Assembly (NCBI GenBank): GCA_900466575.1
Contig: UBMP01000016.1
Location: 248,001 to 312,000, forward strand
Reading direction: 5' to 3'
DNA: 64,000 nt
Source of the DNA: Hyphomicrobiales bacterium
GTDB taxonomy: Bacteria > Pseudomonadota > Alphaproteobacteria > Rhizobiales > Rhizobiaceae
The number at the start of each line of letters is the position of its first letter. Within the stretch, counting starts at the first letter, position 1. A model generated the notes under the pieces. It did not search any database, was not told the origin of the DNA, and saw only the letters and a list, made by a program, of their open reading frames with translations. The translations under genes and the position numbers were made by a program. Below, piece after piece: positions 24,937 through 36,123 of the stretch.

Positions 24937-25890
24937 ATGCGTATTTGCAAGACCCTGTCCGGTCTCGCCACAGTATTCGCCATCGGCGCGGCAAGTTTTG
25001 CTGCCCTGCCGGCGAAGGCGGACGACCTCGATGTCGTGGTTTCGATCAAGCCGATTCATTCGCTGGTCGCCGCCGTCATGCAAGGCATCGGTGAGCCGAC
25101 CTTGATCGTGAAGGGCGCAGCCTCTCCACATACCTATACAATGAAGCCCTCGGACGCCGCAGCCCTTGCGAAGGCGAACGTCGTCTTCTGGACGGGCCAT
25201 GACATGGAAAAATTCATGGAGAAGCCGCTCGCCTCCCTCTCCGGAAAGGCCACGGCGGTCGCGCTGCTGGAAACGCCGGCGATCGCTACGCTGAAACCGC
25301 GCGAGGGCGGAACCTTCGAGCCCCATGAACACGAAGGCGAAGCCCATGCGGCCCACGATCATGAGGAAGAGACCGATCCGCATTTCTGGCTTGATCCGGA
25401 AAACGCCCGCGCCGCCGTCAAGGTGATCGCCGCGACGCTGGCGGCTGCCGACCCGGCTCATGCGGCAGCCTATTCCGAAAATGCCGCCCGCACGGACACC
25501 GCCCTCGCCGCGCTCGAAGCCAACATTGCCACAGAACTGGCCCCTTACAAGAACAAGCCTTTCATCGTCTTCCATGACGCCTACCAGTATTTCGAAAAGC
25601 GCTTCGGCCTGAACGCAACCGGCTCGGTAACCGTCAGCCCCGAAGTCCAGCCGGGGGCTGCCCGTATCGCCGAGATCGAGAAGAAGATCCGTACGCTCGG
25701 CGCGGTCTGCATTTTTTCCGAACCGCAATTCGAGCCCAAGCTGATGGACACCATCGCGGCCGGCACGAAGACATTCCGGGGCGAACTCGATCCCGAAGGG
25801 GCAGGCCTCACGGAAGGTCCGGACCTTTATCCGCAACTTCTGCAAGCGCTGGCCGATAATCTGAAAGACTGCCTGAGCAAGGAAGCATGA
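24937..25890 (+). CDS. znuA: Zinc ABC transporter substrate-binding protein ZnuA
   Basis: A 317-residue periplasmic zinc-binding protein with a Sec signal (cleavage near LPAKA, about residue 28). The fold is the metal-binding cluster A-I type: SIKPIHSLVAAVMQGIGEP, the SPHTYTMKPSDA histidine, the acidic His-rich loop with HEHEGEAHAAHDHEEE, HFWLDPENA and FHDAYQYFEKRFG. It delivers Zn2+ to ZnuB. It is divergent from znuC, with a probable Zur operator between. Confidence 0.95.
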   Translation: MRICKTLSGLATVFAIGAASFAALPAKADDLDVVVSIKPIHSLVAAVMQGIGEPTLIVKGAASPHTYTMKPSDAAALAKANVVFWTGHDMEKFMEKPLASLSGKATAVALLETPAIATLKPREGGTFEPHEHEGEAHAAHDHEEETDPHFWLDPENARAAVKVIAATLAAADPAHAAAYSENAARTDTALAALEANIATELAPYKNKPFIVFHDAYQYFEKRFGLNATGSVTVSPEVQPGAARIAEIEKKIRTLGAVCIFSEPQFEPKLMDTIAAGTKTFRGELDPEGAGLTEGPDLYPQLLQALADNLKDCLSKEA

Positions 25891-25988
25891 ACGGTTGGCA
25901 AGTGTCGACCGCCCGATAGCACCACTTGCCCGCGTCATTTTAGTCTTGCAAGAATTGCGGATCGATTCGCAGACCGGAGTCCGCAATT

Positions 25989-27920
25989 TTGACTGAGCCC
26001 ACGCTGCAGGCAGCCATGGCCGCCTTCGAGGCCGGCGACCTCGACAGGACCTTCGTTATCCTCAATTCGCTGATGACTGCCGGTGGCGCCGGTGACATCA
26101 ACGTTCTGTCGCTTTTGGCCCGCACCTTCCAGAAGGCAGGCATGCCGACCGAGGCAGCCGAAGTGCTGGAACGCGCTGCCCAGCGCGAAACGCCCCACGC
26201 CTCCGCCTTCCTCCTGAACGCCATGCAGCTTTACGAGGAAGCCGGACAGCGCGAAAAGGCCTTCCTGCTCTCCCTGCAGCTCAACAAGGTCATCCCGGAT
26301 CATCAGGATGTCGTCTATATCCTGATCAAGGGCTTCCTGGAGCGCGGCGAAAAGGAACTCGTGGAGGCGCACAAGGGCCGGCTGATCAATTCGACCAATC
26401 CTGAACATCTGGCACTCGCCTCGCGCCTTGTCGGCAGCGCCGAGCTGACGGAAGATCACCTGACGCTCTACAAGAAGCTTTACGCGATCGCGCCGGACCA
26501 GGGGCCAATCCTGTTCTCGCTGATGGAACTGGCGGCGATCTTCCACGATTTCGATACGCTCAATGCGCTGGAAACGCGCTTGAAGGGCGATTTCGCCGCA
26601 GGCAGCACCGCAATCTTCAAAGGCGACATGCCGCGCCACAGCCTGCTCTGGAGCGAGAACGAAGCGGTCAACCGGCTGGCGGAAAACGCCACCGACATGC
26701 CCGACAGGCCGGACGGGCTCGATATGATCCGCCGCATCCAGGCGCATGACTGGTCGGACCGTATCAAGGTGGGCTACGTGTCGGACGATTTTACCGACCA
26801 TAGCCCGGCGATGAATCTCATTCGCGGCGTGCTGAATAATCATGATGCGGACCGGTTCGACATCTACCTGATCGACGCGACGCCTCCGGAAAAGATCGGT
26901 TTGACCAATCGCGGCCGCTACGGCACGATCATCCCGATCCACGATCTCGACACCACCGCCGCGGCGCGCGCCGTCTCAAGTGCGGGTATCGACATCCTTG
27001 TCGACCTCAAGGTTTATACCGGCGGCGCGAGACCAGGTCTGTTCAACCAGCTCGCGGCGCCCGTTCAGGTGTCATGGCTGGGCTTCCCCGGCACGCTCGC
27101 AAATCTCGATATCGACTACGTGATCGGTGATCCGATCGTCTTGCCCGACAGTTCAAAGCCGTTCTATTCGGAGAAGTTCTGCCGCCTGCCGGAAAGCTTC
27201 ATGCCGAACGATCCCGTTCGTCGGCCGCTGCCCGAAGCCCGCGCCCGCCGCGATCTGGCGCTGCCGGAAAGCAAGTTCGTCTTCTCTGCATTTACACCGC
27301 CCGACAAGATTTCGCCGGAGGCGTTCGGCCTATGGATTGCGATCATGAAGAAGGTGCCGGACAGCGTCCTGTGGATGGCGGAAACCTCGACGCTGGCGCG
27401 ACAGAACCTGACGCGCTTCGCACTCCTGCAGGGCGTCATGCCGAACCGTCTCGTCTTCGCGCCGAACGCATCCTACGAGGATCACCTTGCGCGCATCCAG
27501 ACGGCCGACCTCGCGCTCGACACATTCCCCTATAACGGCAACCTTGAGAGTTCGGATCTCCTTTGGGCAGGGGTCCCGGTTGTTACCCGCAAGGGCAGCC
27601 ATTTCGCCTCGCGCATCACCGAAAGCCTGCTGAACGCCGTTGGGGTGCCGGAACTCGTTGCAGCAGACAACGCGGGCTATGTTGAACTTGCGATCGCGCT
27701 GGCGACGGACCGTCACCGTCTGGGGACGATCCGCGAAAAGCTGGCCACCAACCGCTTCCGCGCGCCTTTGTTCGACGCCGACCGCTTCTGCCGTCATCTG
27801 GAAGCGGGCTATGTGGCTATGGTGGAACGGGCAAAAGCAGGGCTAGACCCGGATCACATCGACGTGCCCGCACTGCCTGCCCGCGACGGGAGCTTCCTAA
27901 GTCTGAACGGAAACGGATAA
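25989..27920 (+). CDS. TPR-containing SPINDLY/OGT-like glycosyltransferase (GT41)
   Basis: A 643-residue protein with an N-terminal helical-repeat region (about 1-200, TPR-like, e.g. LARTFQKAGMPTEAAEVLERA) and a C-terminal GT41-type catalytic domain (from about 255). Conserved blocks are KVGYVSDDFTDHSPAMNL, RPGLFNQLAAPVQVSWLGFPGT, DYVIGDPIVLP and DTFPYNGNLESSDLLWAGVPVVT. The family includes eukaryotic O-GlcNAc transferase, plant SPINDLY and bacterial glycosyltransferases that modify proteins or polysaccharides. The acceptor is unknown. It converges on an FkbM methyltransferase gene with only 22 bp between stops. Confidence 0.85.
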   Translation: MTEPTLQAAMAAFEAGDLDRTFVILNSLMTAGGAGDINVLSLLARTFQKAGMPTEAAEVLERAAQRETPHASAFLLNAMQLYEEAGQREKAFLLSLQLNKVIPDHQDVVYILIKGFLERGEKELVEAHKGRLINSTNPEHLALASRLVGSAELTEDHLTLYKKLYAIAPDQGPILFSLMELAAIFHDFDTLNALETRLKGDFAAGSTAIFKGDMPRHSLLWSENEAVNRLAENATDMPDRPDGLDMIRRIQAHDWSDRIKVGYVSDDFTDHSPAMNLIRGVLNNHDADRFDIYLIDATPPEKIGLTNRGRYGTIIPIHDLDTTAAARAVSSAGIDILVDLKVYTGGARPGLFNQLAAPVQVSWLGFPGTLANLDIDYVIGDPIVLPDSSKPFYSEKFCRLPESFMPNDPVRRPLPEARARRDLALPESKFVFSAFTPPDKISPEAFGLWIAIMKKVPDSVLWMAETSTLARQNLTRFALLQGVMPNRLVFAPNASYEDHLARIQTADLALDTFPYNGNLESSDLLWAGVPVVTRKGSHFASRITESLLNAVGVPELVAADNAGYVELAIALATDRHRLGTIREKLATNRFRAPLFDADRFCRHLEAGYVAMVERAKAGLDPDHIDVPALPARDGSFLSLNGNG

Positions 27921-27942
27921 ACCGCACCGCTTGCTGACTGTC

Positions 27943-28629
27943 TTACCGATTCAGGACGAAGCCATATTCAAGTCCGACATCGGACACATAAAAACAGTCA
28001 TAACCCCAGGCTTTCAGTTGCTGGAAGGCACGCTCCGTCTTGTCGCGTCCGATGCCGTACATCGTGTGGTGAAACTCGATGAGCAGCTGTCTTGGCCGCA
28101 CGGTGCCCGCAAGTATGTCCTCGATCACGTCGTATTCAAAACCTTCTATGTCCATCTTAAGGACATCGACGCGCGGTATTTCAAGTTCGTCAAGAAGCGT
28201 CGACAACCGGCGTACGGGAGCTTTGATCGGCATCAGTGACGCAGTGCCGGCGGAAGGCTGCGAAGAAAAGGAAACATGCTCCCCGTCGGCTGGGGGAAAG
28301 AACTCGGCCTCATCGTCGGTGGCGGCAATTCCGATCTGGTGGAATTGGAACTTCTGAGGCAGCGTTTGCCGAGAAAGCCAATCGATACTTCGCGGGGTGG
28401 GATCAAAGCCTATCACCCTGCAGCCAAACGCCGTGATTACAGCCAAGTCGAAAGAAATGTCGGTCCCAAGCCCGAACGACAAGACTATCGAATCCTCGTT
28501 CAAGGAGGATGCGATGACGGGCCAGCCTCCATAGTCCGTGCCGTAATATTGATAAGAGAAGGAAACCGCAGGCTTATGAATCAATCTTCCGGAGAACCTA
28601 GCTTTTAAACGCCTTAATAATTTCTTCAT
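27943..28629 (-). CDS. FkbM-family methyltransferase
   Basis: A 228-residue SAM-dependent methyltransferase of the FkbM type. The SAM-binding part includes SFGLGTDISFDLAVITAFGCRVIGFDPTP, and the conserved VDVLKMDIEGFEYDVIEDIL is the FkbM hallmark. Family members O-methylate sugars or other hydroxyls. The substrate is unknown; the adjacent glycosyltransferase suggests glycan methylation, but the genes face each other and need not be co-regulated. The 216 bp beyond its start towards the GH43 gene hold no feature I can identify. Confidence 0.85.
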   Translation of the reverse strand: MKKLLRRLKARFSGRLIHKPAVSFSYQYYGTDYGGWPVIASSLNEDSIVLSFGLGTDISFDLAVITAFGCRVIGFDPTPRSIDWLSRQTLPQKFQFHQIGIAATDDEAEFFPPADGEHVSFSSQPSAGTASLMPIKAPVRRLSTLLDELEIPRVDVLKMDIEGFEYDVIEDILAGTVRPRQLLIEFHHTMYGIGRDKTERAFQQLKAWGYDCFYVSDVGLEYGFVLNR

Positions 28630-28845
28630 GAAACTTCCCCAAACCCGGCTCCATCAGAGCGTGTGGCGATACGGATGTCAACTATCCCTCGTGTTCCAGT
28701 CTCTCGATTGGGTAAACGGACGGCGGCGGCGGCAAGCCTGGACCTCTCGGCCCAAGCACGAACTTGCAAATGGGCTCTGCCAACGCGCCGTCAAGGAATG
28801 TCGGCTACCCCATGCTCATCGGCGGCCGACCGGCAGCTTCGAACT

Positions 28846-30458
28846 CTAGACCACCCGATACGTAAACCCATCGAAATCCGCCGGTTTCCCATGCCCGGTG
28901 ATGTCGAAGGAGAACATGGCGGCAAACGCCCCGGTGAAGGAACCGTGCTCATTGAGCCCGCCGCCCTCATCCGAGACCACGCTCGCATCGAGTACCGGAC
29001 CCACCGCCTGCCACTCGCCCTCACCGGCTTTGCGCCAGAAGAACTGCAGGTCATTTTCCCGCACTTCCATCGCCAGATCAAGCACACCTTCCGGCACGGA
29101 AACACCCATGCCGATCGGATATTCGAGCTTGCCGGTCGGATAGTTTCCCGGGCAGGACAGGATGATCAGCGACGCACCCATTTCCTCGTCCCAGGAGAGC
29201 CCCAGTGCGTGGAACTTGAAGCGGCCGTAGTAATGCGTGAGCCCGGCGACATGCTGATAGGTCTCGGCCTTGAAATCGAGTGTCGTTTCGGCCCGGAAGG
29301 AATGATGCTCCTGCCGGCGGCCGACAAGGCCCTGTTCGAACCAATTGCCAATGCTCTGGCGGCCGAAGATGCGAAGGAAGCCGGGCCGCTCCGTGAGCGA
29401 GAAGATACGCTCCGGGTAAGGCGTGCGCAGCCACTGGAACTCCATCGGCAGCTTGGCGTCATCGAAGGTCCGCACGATCTCCCTGGGCTCCGGATTTTTC
29501 TTGGCCCCGGTCGGTGGCTGCACCTGGACAGAAGGCACCTGCCCGCCCTCAGCCAGATAGAGCCAGCCATCGCGCCACTCGACCTTCTGGATCGACGTCT
29601 CGCGGCCGAGCGTGCAACGGTGGTGCGGAGACAATGGCCGGCCGCAGAGATGCGTGTGGTAGAACTGCCCATCCGGCGTCTCGACATATTGCCCGTGGCC
29701 TGCGCGCTGGAGCGGGGCGTTGGGGCTGTCCTTCGAGGTGATGACATAGAGGTTCGGATGATCCTCATACGGTCCCTCGATATTCCGTGAGCGCGCCATG
29801 GTGACGGCATGCATATAGCCTGTGCCACCTTCCGCGCAGGTCAGATAATACCAGCCATCGCGCTTGAAGAGATGCGGCCCCTCGACCAGCCCTAGCGGCG
29901 TTCCGGAATAGATGTTGCGCACCGGCCCGACCAGCTTGCCGGCTTTCGCGTCATATTCCTGCAGCACGATGCCGTCGAAAGCGACATGGCCTTTGGAATG
30001 ACGCGCTTCAGGCCGATGGTTCCATTGCTGGTTCACGAACCACTTGCGCCCGTCATCGTCATGGAAGAGCGACGGATCGAAGCCCGAGGAATTCACGAAG
30101 ACCGGATCGGACCATTCGCCCTCGATGGTCGGCGAGGTCACGATGTAGTTCGGCGCATCCTTGAACGCGCCCTCGAAGCGCTTGACGTCCGTGTAGACCA
30201 GCCAAAACTGCCCGTCGGCGTAAGACAGGCAGGGAGCCCAGATGCCGCAACTGTCGGGATTGCCGAGCATGTTGAGCTGGCTCGGCCGCTCCAGCGGACG
30301 GCGCACCAGCGTCCAGTTTACCAGATCACGCGAATGGTGGATCTGTACGCCCGGGAACCATTCGAAGGTCGAGGTGGCGATGTAGTAGTCGTCACCCACC
30401 CGGCAGATCGACGGGTCCGGATTAAAGCCGGGAAGAATGGGATTCTGGATCATGGCGC

Positions 30459-30462
<4 letters not shown>
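28846..30462 (-). CDS. Glycoside hydrolase family 43, beta-xylosidase-like
   Basis: A 538-residue GH43 enzyme. Predicted catalytic residues are the base Asp16 (NPDPSIC), the pKa-modulating Asp129 (SGFDPSLF) and the acid Glu194 (LVEGPHLF). A C-terminal beta-sandwich (about 340-538, containing PGFLRIFGRQS and FKFHALG) is typical of the GH43 subfamily with beta-xylosidase/alpha-arabinofuranosidase activity. There is no signal peptide, so the substrate is an imported oligosaccharide. The GTG at 30462 overlaps the stop of the upstream aldo/keto reductase (GTGA); an ATG three codons in (30453) is an alternative. It is the last gene of the sugar operon. Confidence 0.9.
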
Positions 30463-31511
<1,049 letters not shown>

Positions 31512-31538
31512 GATACCATCCTCAGAAATAAACAGGGA

Positions 31539-31564
31539 AAGCCGCGCCTCATCAGGCGCGGCTT
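31539..31564 (-). terminator. Perfect 10-bp hairpin between Gfo/Idh and aldo/keto reductase genes
   Basis: AAGCCGCGCC (31539-31548) pairs perfectly with GGCGCGGCTT (31555-31564) around a 6-nt loop. On the minus strand the stem runs into TTTCCCTG, a poor T-tract, so it may be a partial terminator or an mRNA-stabilising hairpin separating upper and lower operon segments. Confidence 0.5.
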
Positions 31565-31584
31565 GAAACGTTGAATTGATGGCC

Positions 31585-32724
31585 TCAGCGCATCAGCGCT
31601 GCGGCCTCTTCCATACCGAAAGGCGCGGGCTGGGTGCACTTCGTGCCGATCTCGACCGAACACTTCTCCTCAGCCGACTTGAGGATCGACAAGAGCACGT
31701 CGACGACATGCAGCGCGCGATCCAGCGAGCAGCGATGCTCGCGTCCCTCCTCATGCGCGGCCATCATGTCAGAAAGACCGGCTGCGCGATAGTTGGCGAG
31801 CATGCGCCCGTCCTGCGTCTCGAACTTCGCACTTGTCAGCGGGTGGTTCCAAAGCTCGACCGCTTCGAAGCCACCGCCGCCGCGCTTGGCCATCTCCACG
31901 GTCCCGCCGAAAAAGTTCGGGTCCGGCACATGCAGCGCGCCGTCAACGCCGTAAAGCTCCATGTTCGTGTGCTTATTGGCAATGACGTCCCAGCTGCCCA
32001 TCAGCGCGATATGCGCGCCGTTCTCGAATTCGAGGATGGCGTGAATATTGGTTGGAGTCGTGACCGGCACGGCCTCGCCGTTGCGCGGCCCGTTGCCGAT
32101 GACACGCTCGGTGCGCGCCATGTTCGCCATCGCCATCACGCGCTTCACCGGCCCGACAAGGTTGACCAAGTTCGTCACATAATACGGCCCCATGTCGAGG
32201 ATCGGCCCGCCGCCGGGACGGAAGAAGAAATCCGGGTTCGGATGCCAGGCCTCCATGCCGGCGCCCAGCACATGCGCCGTGCCGGACATGACCTTGCCGA
32301 TGGCCCCATCGTCGATCAGCTTTCGGGCGAACTGATGCGCGCCGCCGAGGAACGTATCCGGCGCCGAGCCGACGCGGAGGCCTTTGGCGTCGGCGAGCTT
32401 GCGAAGCTCCTCGCCCTCTTGGACGGAAAGCACGAAGGGCTTTTCGGAATAGACATGCTTGCCGGCTTCGAGTGCGCGCTTCGACATGGCGAAATGCGCT
32501 TCCGGGATCGTCAGGTTGACGATGACGTCCACCTCCGGATCGGCGAGCAGCGCCTCGACGCTCTCGGCGCGAACGCCAAATTCCGCGGCTCGGGCTTCCG
32601 CAGCCGCGGGGTTGATATCGGCGCAGGCAACGGCCTTCAGGTTCTTGAACAGCGGGATCAGCCTGAAATAGGCCGCAGAGATATTCCCGCAGCCCAGAAT
32701 TCCCACTCCATATTCACGTGACAT
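31585..32724 (-). CDS. Gfo/Idh/MocA-family NAD(P)-dependent oxidoreductase
   Basis: A 379-residue dehydrogenase. The Rossmann motif GVGILGCGNISAAYF lies at the N-terminus and the EKPF motif (YSEKPFVLSV), whose Lys is catalytic, at about residue 93. The C-terminal alpha/beta domain binds substrate. Gfo/Idh proteins oxidise or reduce sugars, inositols or sugar acids. It is 10 bp downstream of the sugar-isomerase gene, a common pairing for inositol- or hexose-type degradation. The exact substrate is unknown. Confidence 0.9.
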   Translation of the reverse strand: MSREYGVGILGCGNISAAYFRLIPLFKNLKAVACADINPAAAEARAAEFGVRAESVEALLADPEVDVIVNLTIPEAHFAMSKRALEAGKHVYSEKPFVLSVQEGEELRKLADAKGLRVGSAPDTFLGGAHQFARKLIDDGAIGKVMSGTAHVLGAGMEAWHPNPDFFFRPGGGPILDMGPYYVTNLVNLVGPVKRVMAMANMARTERVIGNGPRNGEAVPVTTPTNIHAILEFENGAHIALMGSWDVIANKHTNMELYGVDGALHVPDPNFFGGTVEMAKRGGGGFEAVELWNHPLTSAKFETQDGRMLANYRAAGLSDMMAAHEEGREHRCSLDRALHVVDVLLSILKSAEEKCSVEIGTKCTQPAPFGMEEAAALMR

Positions 32725-32734
32725 GTCGCAATCC

Positions 32735-33499
32735 TCAGAGCGTCTTGAACGAAGCGATCGAGCGGCTGACCATCCGCTTCAGGTCGTTCGGGTTGTCGTG
32801 TTCGGCGATGTAATACTTTGCCTTGGTGGTCTCGCGCAGGAACGGCATGAGCTTCGCCCACGGGACCACGCCGTGGCCCACATCGGCCCATCCGCCTTCG
32901 TCTTCCGCCTCGCCAGCGGGCGCAATGTCCTTCACATGGACGATCACGACCTTGTTCTTGTACTTCTCGATCCAGGCAAACGGGTCGGCCTTGCCGCGTA
33001 CGATCCAGGCAATATCAGCCTCCCAATCGAGATCGGGGGCGCCTTCGAAGATACGGTCAATCACGACCGAACCATCTTCCAGTGCTGCAAACTCGAAATC
33101 GTGATTGTGCCAGGCGTAGCCGAAACCGGCGGCGCGATAGGGCTGGCCAGCCTTCTGCAAGCGGCGACCGAAGTCCGTCCAGCCTTCGACAGAATTCGGC
33201 CGCTGGTCAGGCATGAGATAGGGGCAGATAATGATCTCCATGCCCACAGCCTTTGCAAAGGCGATCACCTTTTCGGGGTTCTGCTCCAGCGCGTCGATGG
33301 AGAAGTGGCCAGTCGGCATGGCAAGACCACTGGCGTCGAGCTGTGCCCTCAGCGCCTTGCCGGCGGCCTCGTCGGCATCGCCATAGACGCCACCAAAACC
33401 TTCGGCATAGGAATAGCCATTGGCGGCCAGAAGCTTGAAGACATCTTCAAGCGGCGGATAATTGCGCGAACTGAAAAGCTGAAAGCCGAACTTTTCCAT
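32735..33499 (-). CDS. Sugar phosphate isomerase/epimerase (xylose isomerase-like TIM barrel)
   Basis: A 254-residue TIM-barrel protein of the AP-endonuclease-2/xylose isomerase-like superfamily, which includes IolE, IolI and sugar epimerases. Metal-binding positions are suggested by GYAWHNHDFEF (His pair), LDWEADIAW and VIVHVKDIAP (His). No signal peptide. A GGAGGAG site lies just before the ATG. It lies between the GH2 enzyme and the Gfo/Idh dehydrogenase and probably isomerises a monosaccharide released by the hydrolases. Confidence 0.87.
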   Translation of the reverse strand: MEKFGFQLFSSRNYPPLEDVFKLLAANGYSYAEGFGGVYGDADEAAGKALRAQLDASGLAMPTGHFSIDALEQNPEKVIAFAKAVGMEIIICPYLMPDQRPNSVEGWTDFGRRLQKAGQPYRAAGFGYAWHNHDFEFAALEDGSVVIDRIFEGAPDLDWEADIAWIVRGKADPFAWIEKYKNKVVIVHVKDIAPAGEAEDEGGWADVGHGVVPWAKLMPFLRETTKAKYYIAEHDNPNDLKRMVSRSIASFKTL

Positions 33500-33591
33500 G
33501 GGGTAACTCCTCCTCGTTGTGTTGTTTCCGTTACGTCAACCGGCATCCTTGGGTGATGCCGCCTTGCTGGCGCGACAGGCGCCCGAAAAGA

Positions 33592-36054
33592 TTAGCCGGC
33601 GTAACAGCTGTGAAGATCGAGCACGCTGAACTGCGGCGTGACCGCCAGACGGTTCGCAGGCGTGAAGATGATGGTCTTGGTTTCGCCTTCGGTGAGATCG
33701 AAGGCATTGTCGGAATAGCGTCCCTCGCAATCGGCCTCGAGCATGACATGCAGAGCCAGTCCCTTTGCGGTGACCCTCACTTCGAAGACACCGCCCGAGA
33801 AGGGCTGGACATCGAGTGACAATCCGGAGGACCTCAAATCGAGCGATTTGTAGGTCACCGGTGCATGATGCCCCTCGCCCGCCATGCCGTTGGCCGCTGT
33901 GAAGGACCAGAAGAGCAGCATGTTCTCCGGAATGTCGGCGCGCGCAATCGTGGCCGCCGTCACTGCCCGATCAGCAGGTGCGGCACATTCGAAGCTGCGG
34001 AAGGGACGCCGCTTGCCGGCGAGATCGACCAACCATGTCTCGATCGTGACGGTCGTATCGTCCCGCGTGTCATTGACGACGGACAGCGCAATTTGGCTCT
34101 CGTCCTGAGACGGGATCGCGGCCACGGTCACCTGCTGGAAAAAGCGGCGTGCCATGTAATGCATCGCCTTCCAGCCGCCGCCGTAATCGAGGCTCGCCCA
34201 GGAGGCGACCGGCCAGGTGTCGTTGAGCTGCCAATAGAGCGTGCCCATGCAATGCGGCTTCAGCGACCGCCAGAAATCGACCGCCGTGCGGATCGCCAGC
34301 CCCTGCTGGATCTGGCTGAGATAGACGAAGGATGGGAAGTCCTTGGGGAAGCGGAAATAGCGGAACATCGTGCCCGCAATCCGCTCGTTCCCGCCGGCAT
34401 TCTTCTGATGCGATTCCATCACCGGCGAGGCGATATTCATGTCCGCTTCGTCGGCGAACTTCCTTATGACCGGCATGGACGTATAGGACTGGAAACCGAA
34501 TTCCGAGCAGAAGCGCGGACGCACGGTCCGGTAATCGTCGAACGACTTGTTCTCGTGCCAGACCGACCAGTAATGCATGTCGCCGGACCCGTCGGCATGC
34601 CAGGCATCGCCGAAATCGAGATACCCCGACGCCGGGCTCGACGGCCACCAGATGAGGTTCGGCCCCGCCTCCTTCAGCGCCACTTCGATCGTGCGGTTGA
34701 GGCGATCATAGGAGACCAGATAGCGATCGCGGTTGTTGCGCGTGACATCGAACCAGTTCAGCGCGCCGATCAGTTCGTTGTCGCCGCACCACAGCACGAT
34801 AGAGGCATGCGAGGACAGCCGGCGCACCTGATAGAGCACCTCCTCGCGCACTTCGGCCAGGAAATCCTCGGTCGAGGGATAGATGTTGCAGGCGAACATG
34901 AAGTCCTGCCAGATCATCAGCCCCATGGCGTCGCAGAGATCGTAGAACCAGTCCTGCTCGTAGAAGCCGCCGCCCCAGACGCGGATCATGTTCATGTTGG
35001 CGTCAACCGCCGACTGCAACAGGTCCTCTGTCTTCGCCTGGCTCGACCTGGAAAAGAGCGCATCCGCCGGGATCCAGTTGGCACCGCGGCAGAAGATTTC
35101 CTTGCCGTTGATGCGGAACGCAAAGCGGCTGCCCGCCTCGTCCTGGGCCGTCAGAAGCTCGACCTTGCGGATACCGATCCTGCGGGAAACACGCTCGCGC
35201 GTCGTTTCGACGGCGAGATCGTAAAGCGCCTGCTCGCCCGAACCCGCCGGCCACCAGAGCTTCGGCTTCTCGATGCGATAGACCTGCGTCACCTTCGTCA
35301 GCCCCTCGCCAACCGAGCAATCCAGCCGGTCGCGCTCGCCGTCGAAGGTCAGATAAAGCGGCACGACGCCGGGCTCAAAGGCATGCAGCGTGACCGTCAC
35401 GGTCACATCCACCGCGCCATTGTCATGATGCGTCTGCCGCGCCTCGACATGCTCGATCCGCGCCGGCTCCATGCGCTTCAGCGCCACGGTGCCGTAGATC
35501 CCAAGCGGTGCGAGCGCAATGTTCCAATCCCAACCGAAATCGCACTGCGCCTTGCGCAGGAGATTGCCGTTCGCAATCGGCGAGTTGGCCTCCTGACGGG
35601 GGACGTAAAAAGGCTGCAGCGCCTGCCGACGCGCGCCTTCTGTCACCGAAGAGTGAATGACGATACGGATCTCGTTGCGCCCGGCCTTCAGCGCATGACT
35701 GACATCGGGGCGATAGCGGCGGAAGACGTTCTGCGCTTCAAGCACGACCGTGCCGTTGATCGATACAGTCGCGACCGTGTCGAGATAGTCGATATCGAGA
35801 TACCAGCCCTCGGAACTGGCATTGTCACCGAGCTCGAAGCTCCGCGTCAGCACCCAGTCCTTCTCGGCGAGATGCCGCAACTTGTACTCGTTGCGCCCAT
35901 AATAGGGGTCCGGGATCAAACCAGCGCCTTGAAGCGCCGAATGCACGTCGCCCGGTACGGACATATCGACCGAGGGAAAGCCATCGGACGAAACCTTCCA
36001 CTCACCTGCCAGATTAACGCAGTCCTTCTCTGCCCCGATCCATTCCAACGGCAT
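33592..36054 (-). CDS. Glycoside hydrolase family 2, beta-mannosidase-like
   Basis: An 820-residue cytoplasmic GH2 enzyme. The jelly-roll N-terminal domain (from LAGEWKVSSDG), an Ig-like domain, the TIM barrel (FCRGANWIPADALFSR onward) and C-terminal beta domains are in the usual order. The catalytic acid/base is Glu427 (WCGDNELIG) and the nucleophile Glu518 (CSEFGFQSY). GANWIPAD and RVWGGGFYE favour beta-mannosidase over beta-galactosidase or glucuronidase. No signal peptide, so substrates enter through the ABC importer. The start at 36054 is chosen for the AGGGTG site; GTG at 36063 or an upstream ATG at 36096 are alternatives. Confidence 0.9.
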   Translation of the reverse strand: MPLEWIGAEKDCVNLAGEWKVSSDGFPSVDMSVPGDVHSALQGAGLIPDPYYGRNEYKLRHLAEKDWVLTRSFELGDNASSEGWYLDIDYLDTVATVSINGTVVLEAQNVFRRYRPDVSHALKAGRNEIRIVIHSSVTEGARRQALQPFYVPRQEANSPIANGNLLRKAQCDFGWDWNIALAPLGIYGTVALKRMEPARIEHVEARQTHHDNGAVDVTVTVTLHAFEPGVVPLYLTFDGERDRLDCSVGEGLTKVTQVYRIEKPKLWWPAGSGEQALYDLAVETTRERVSRRIGIRKVELLTAQDEAGSRFAFRINGKEIFCRGANWIPADALFSRSSQAKTEDLLQSAVDANMNMIRVWGGGFYEQDWFYDLCDAMGLMIWQDFMFACNIYPSTEDFLAEVREEVLYQVRRLSSHASIVLWCGDNELIGALNWFDVTRNNRDRYLVSYDRLNRTIEVALKEAGPNLIWWPSSPASGYLDFGDAWHADGSGDMHYWSVWHENKSFDDYRTVRPRFCSEFGFQSYTSMPVIRKFADEADMNIASPVMESHQKNAGGNERIAGTMFRYFRFPKDFPSFVYLSQIQQGLAIRTAVDFWRSLKPHCMGTLYWQLNDTWPVASWASLDYGGGWKAMHYMARRFFQQVTVAAIPSQDESQIALSVVNDTRDDTTVTIETWLVDLAGKRRPFRSFECAAPADRAVTAATIARADIPENMLLFWSFTAANGMAGEGHHAPVTYKSLDLRSSGLSLDVQPFSGGVFEVRVTAKGLALHVMLEADCEGRYSDNAFDLTEGETKTIIFTPANRLAVTPQFSVLDLHSCYAG

Positions 36055-36086
36055 CGCACTCACCCTGTGACATGTTCGAATTTGCG

Positions 36087-36104
36087 GGCGGGCCAAAGCC
36101 CGCC
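36087..36104 (-). other. Intercistronic hairpin between ATPase and GH2 genes
   Basis: GGCGGGC (36087-36093) pairs with GCCCGCC (36098-36104) over a CAAA loop, in the gap between the ABC ATPase stop and the GH2 start. It may affect mRNA processing; it lacks a T-run. Confidence 0.4.
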
Positions 36105-36123
36105 AGTCCTGGATGTTTTGAAG

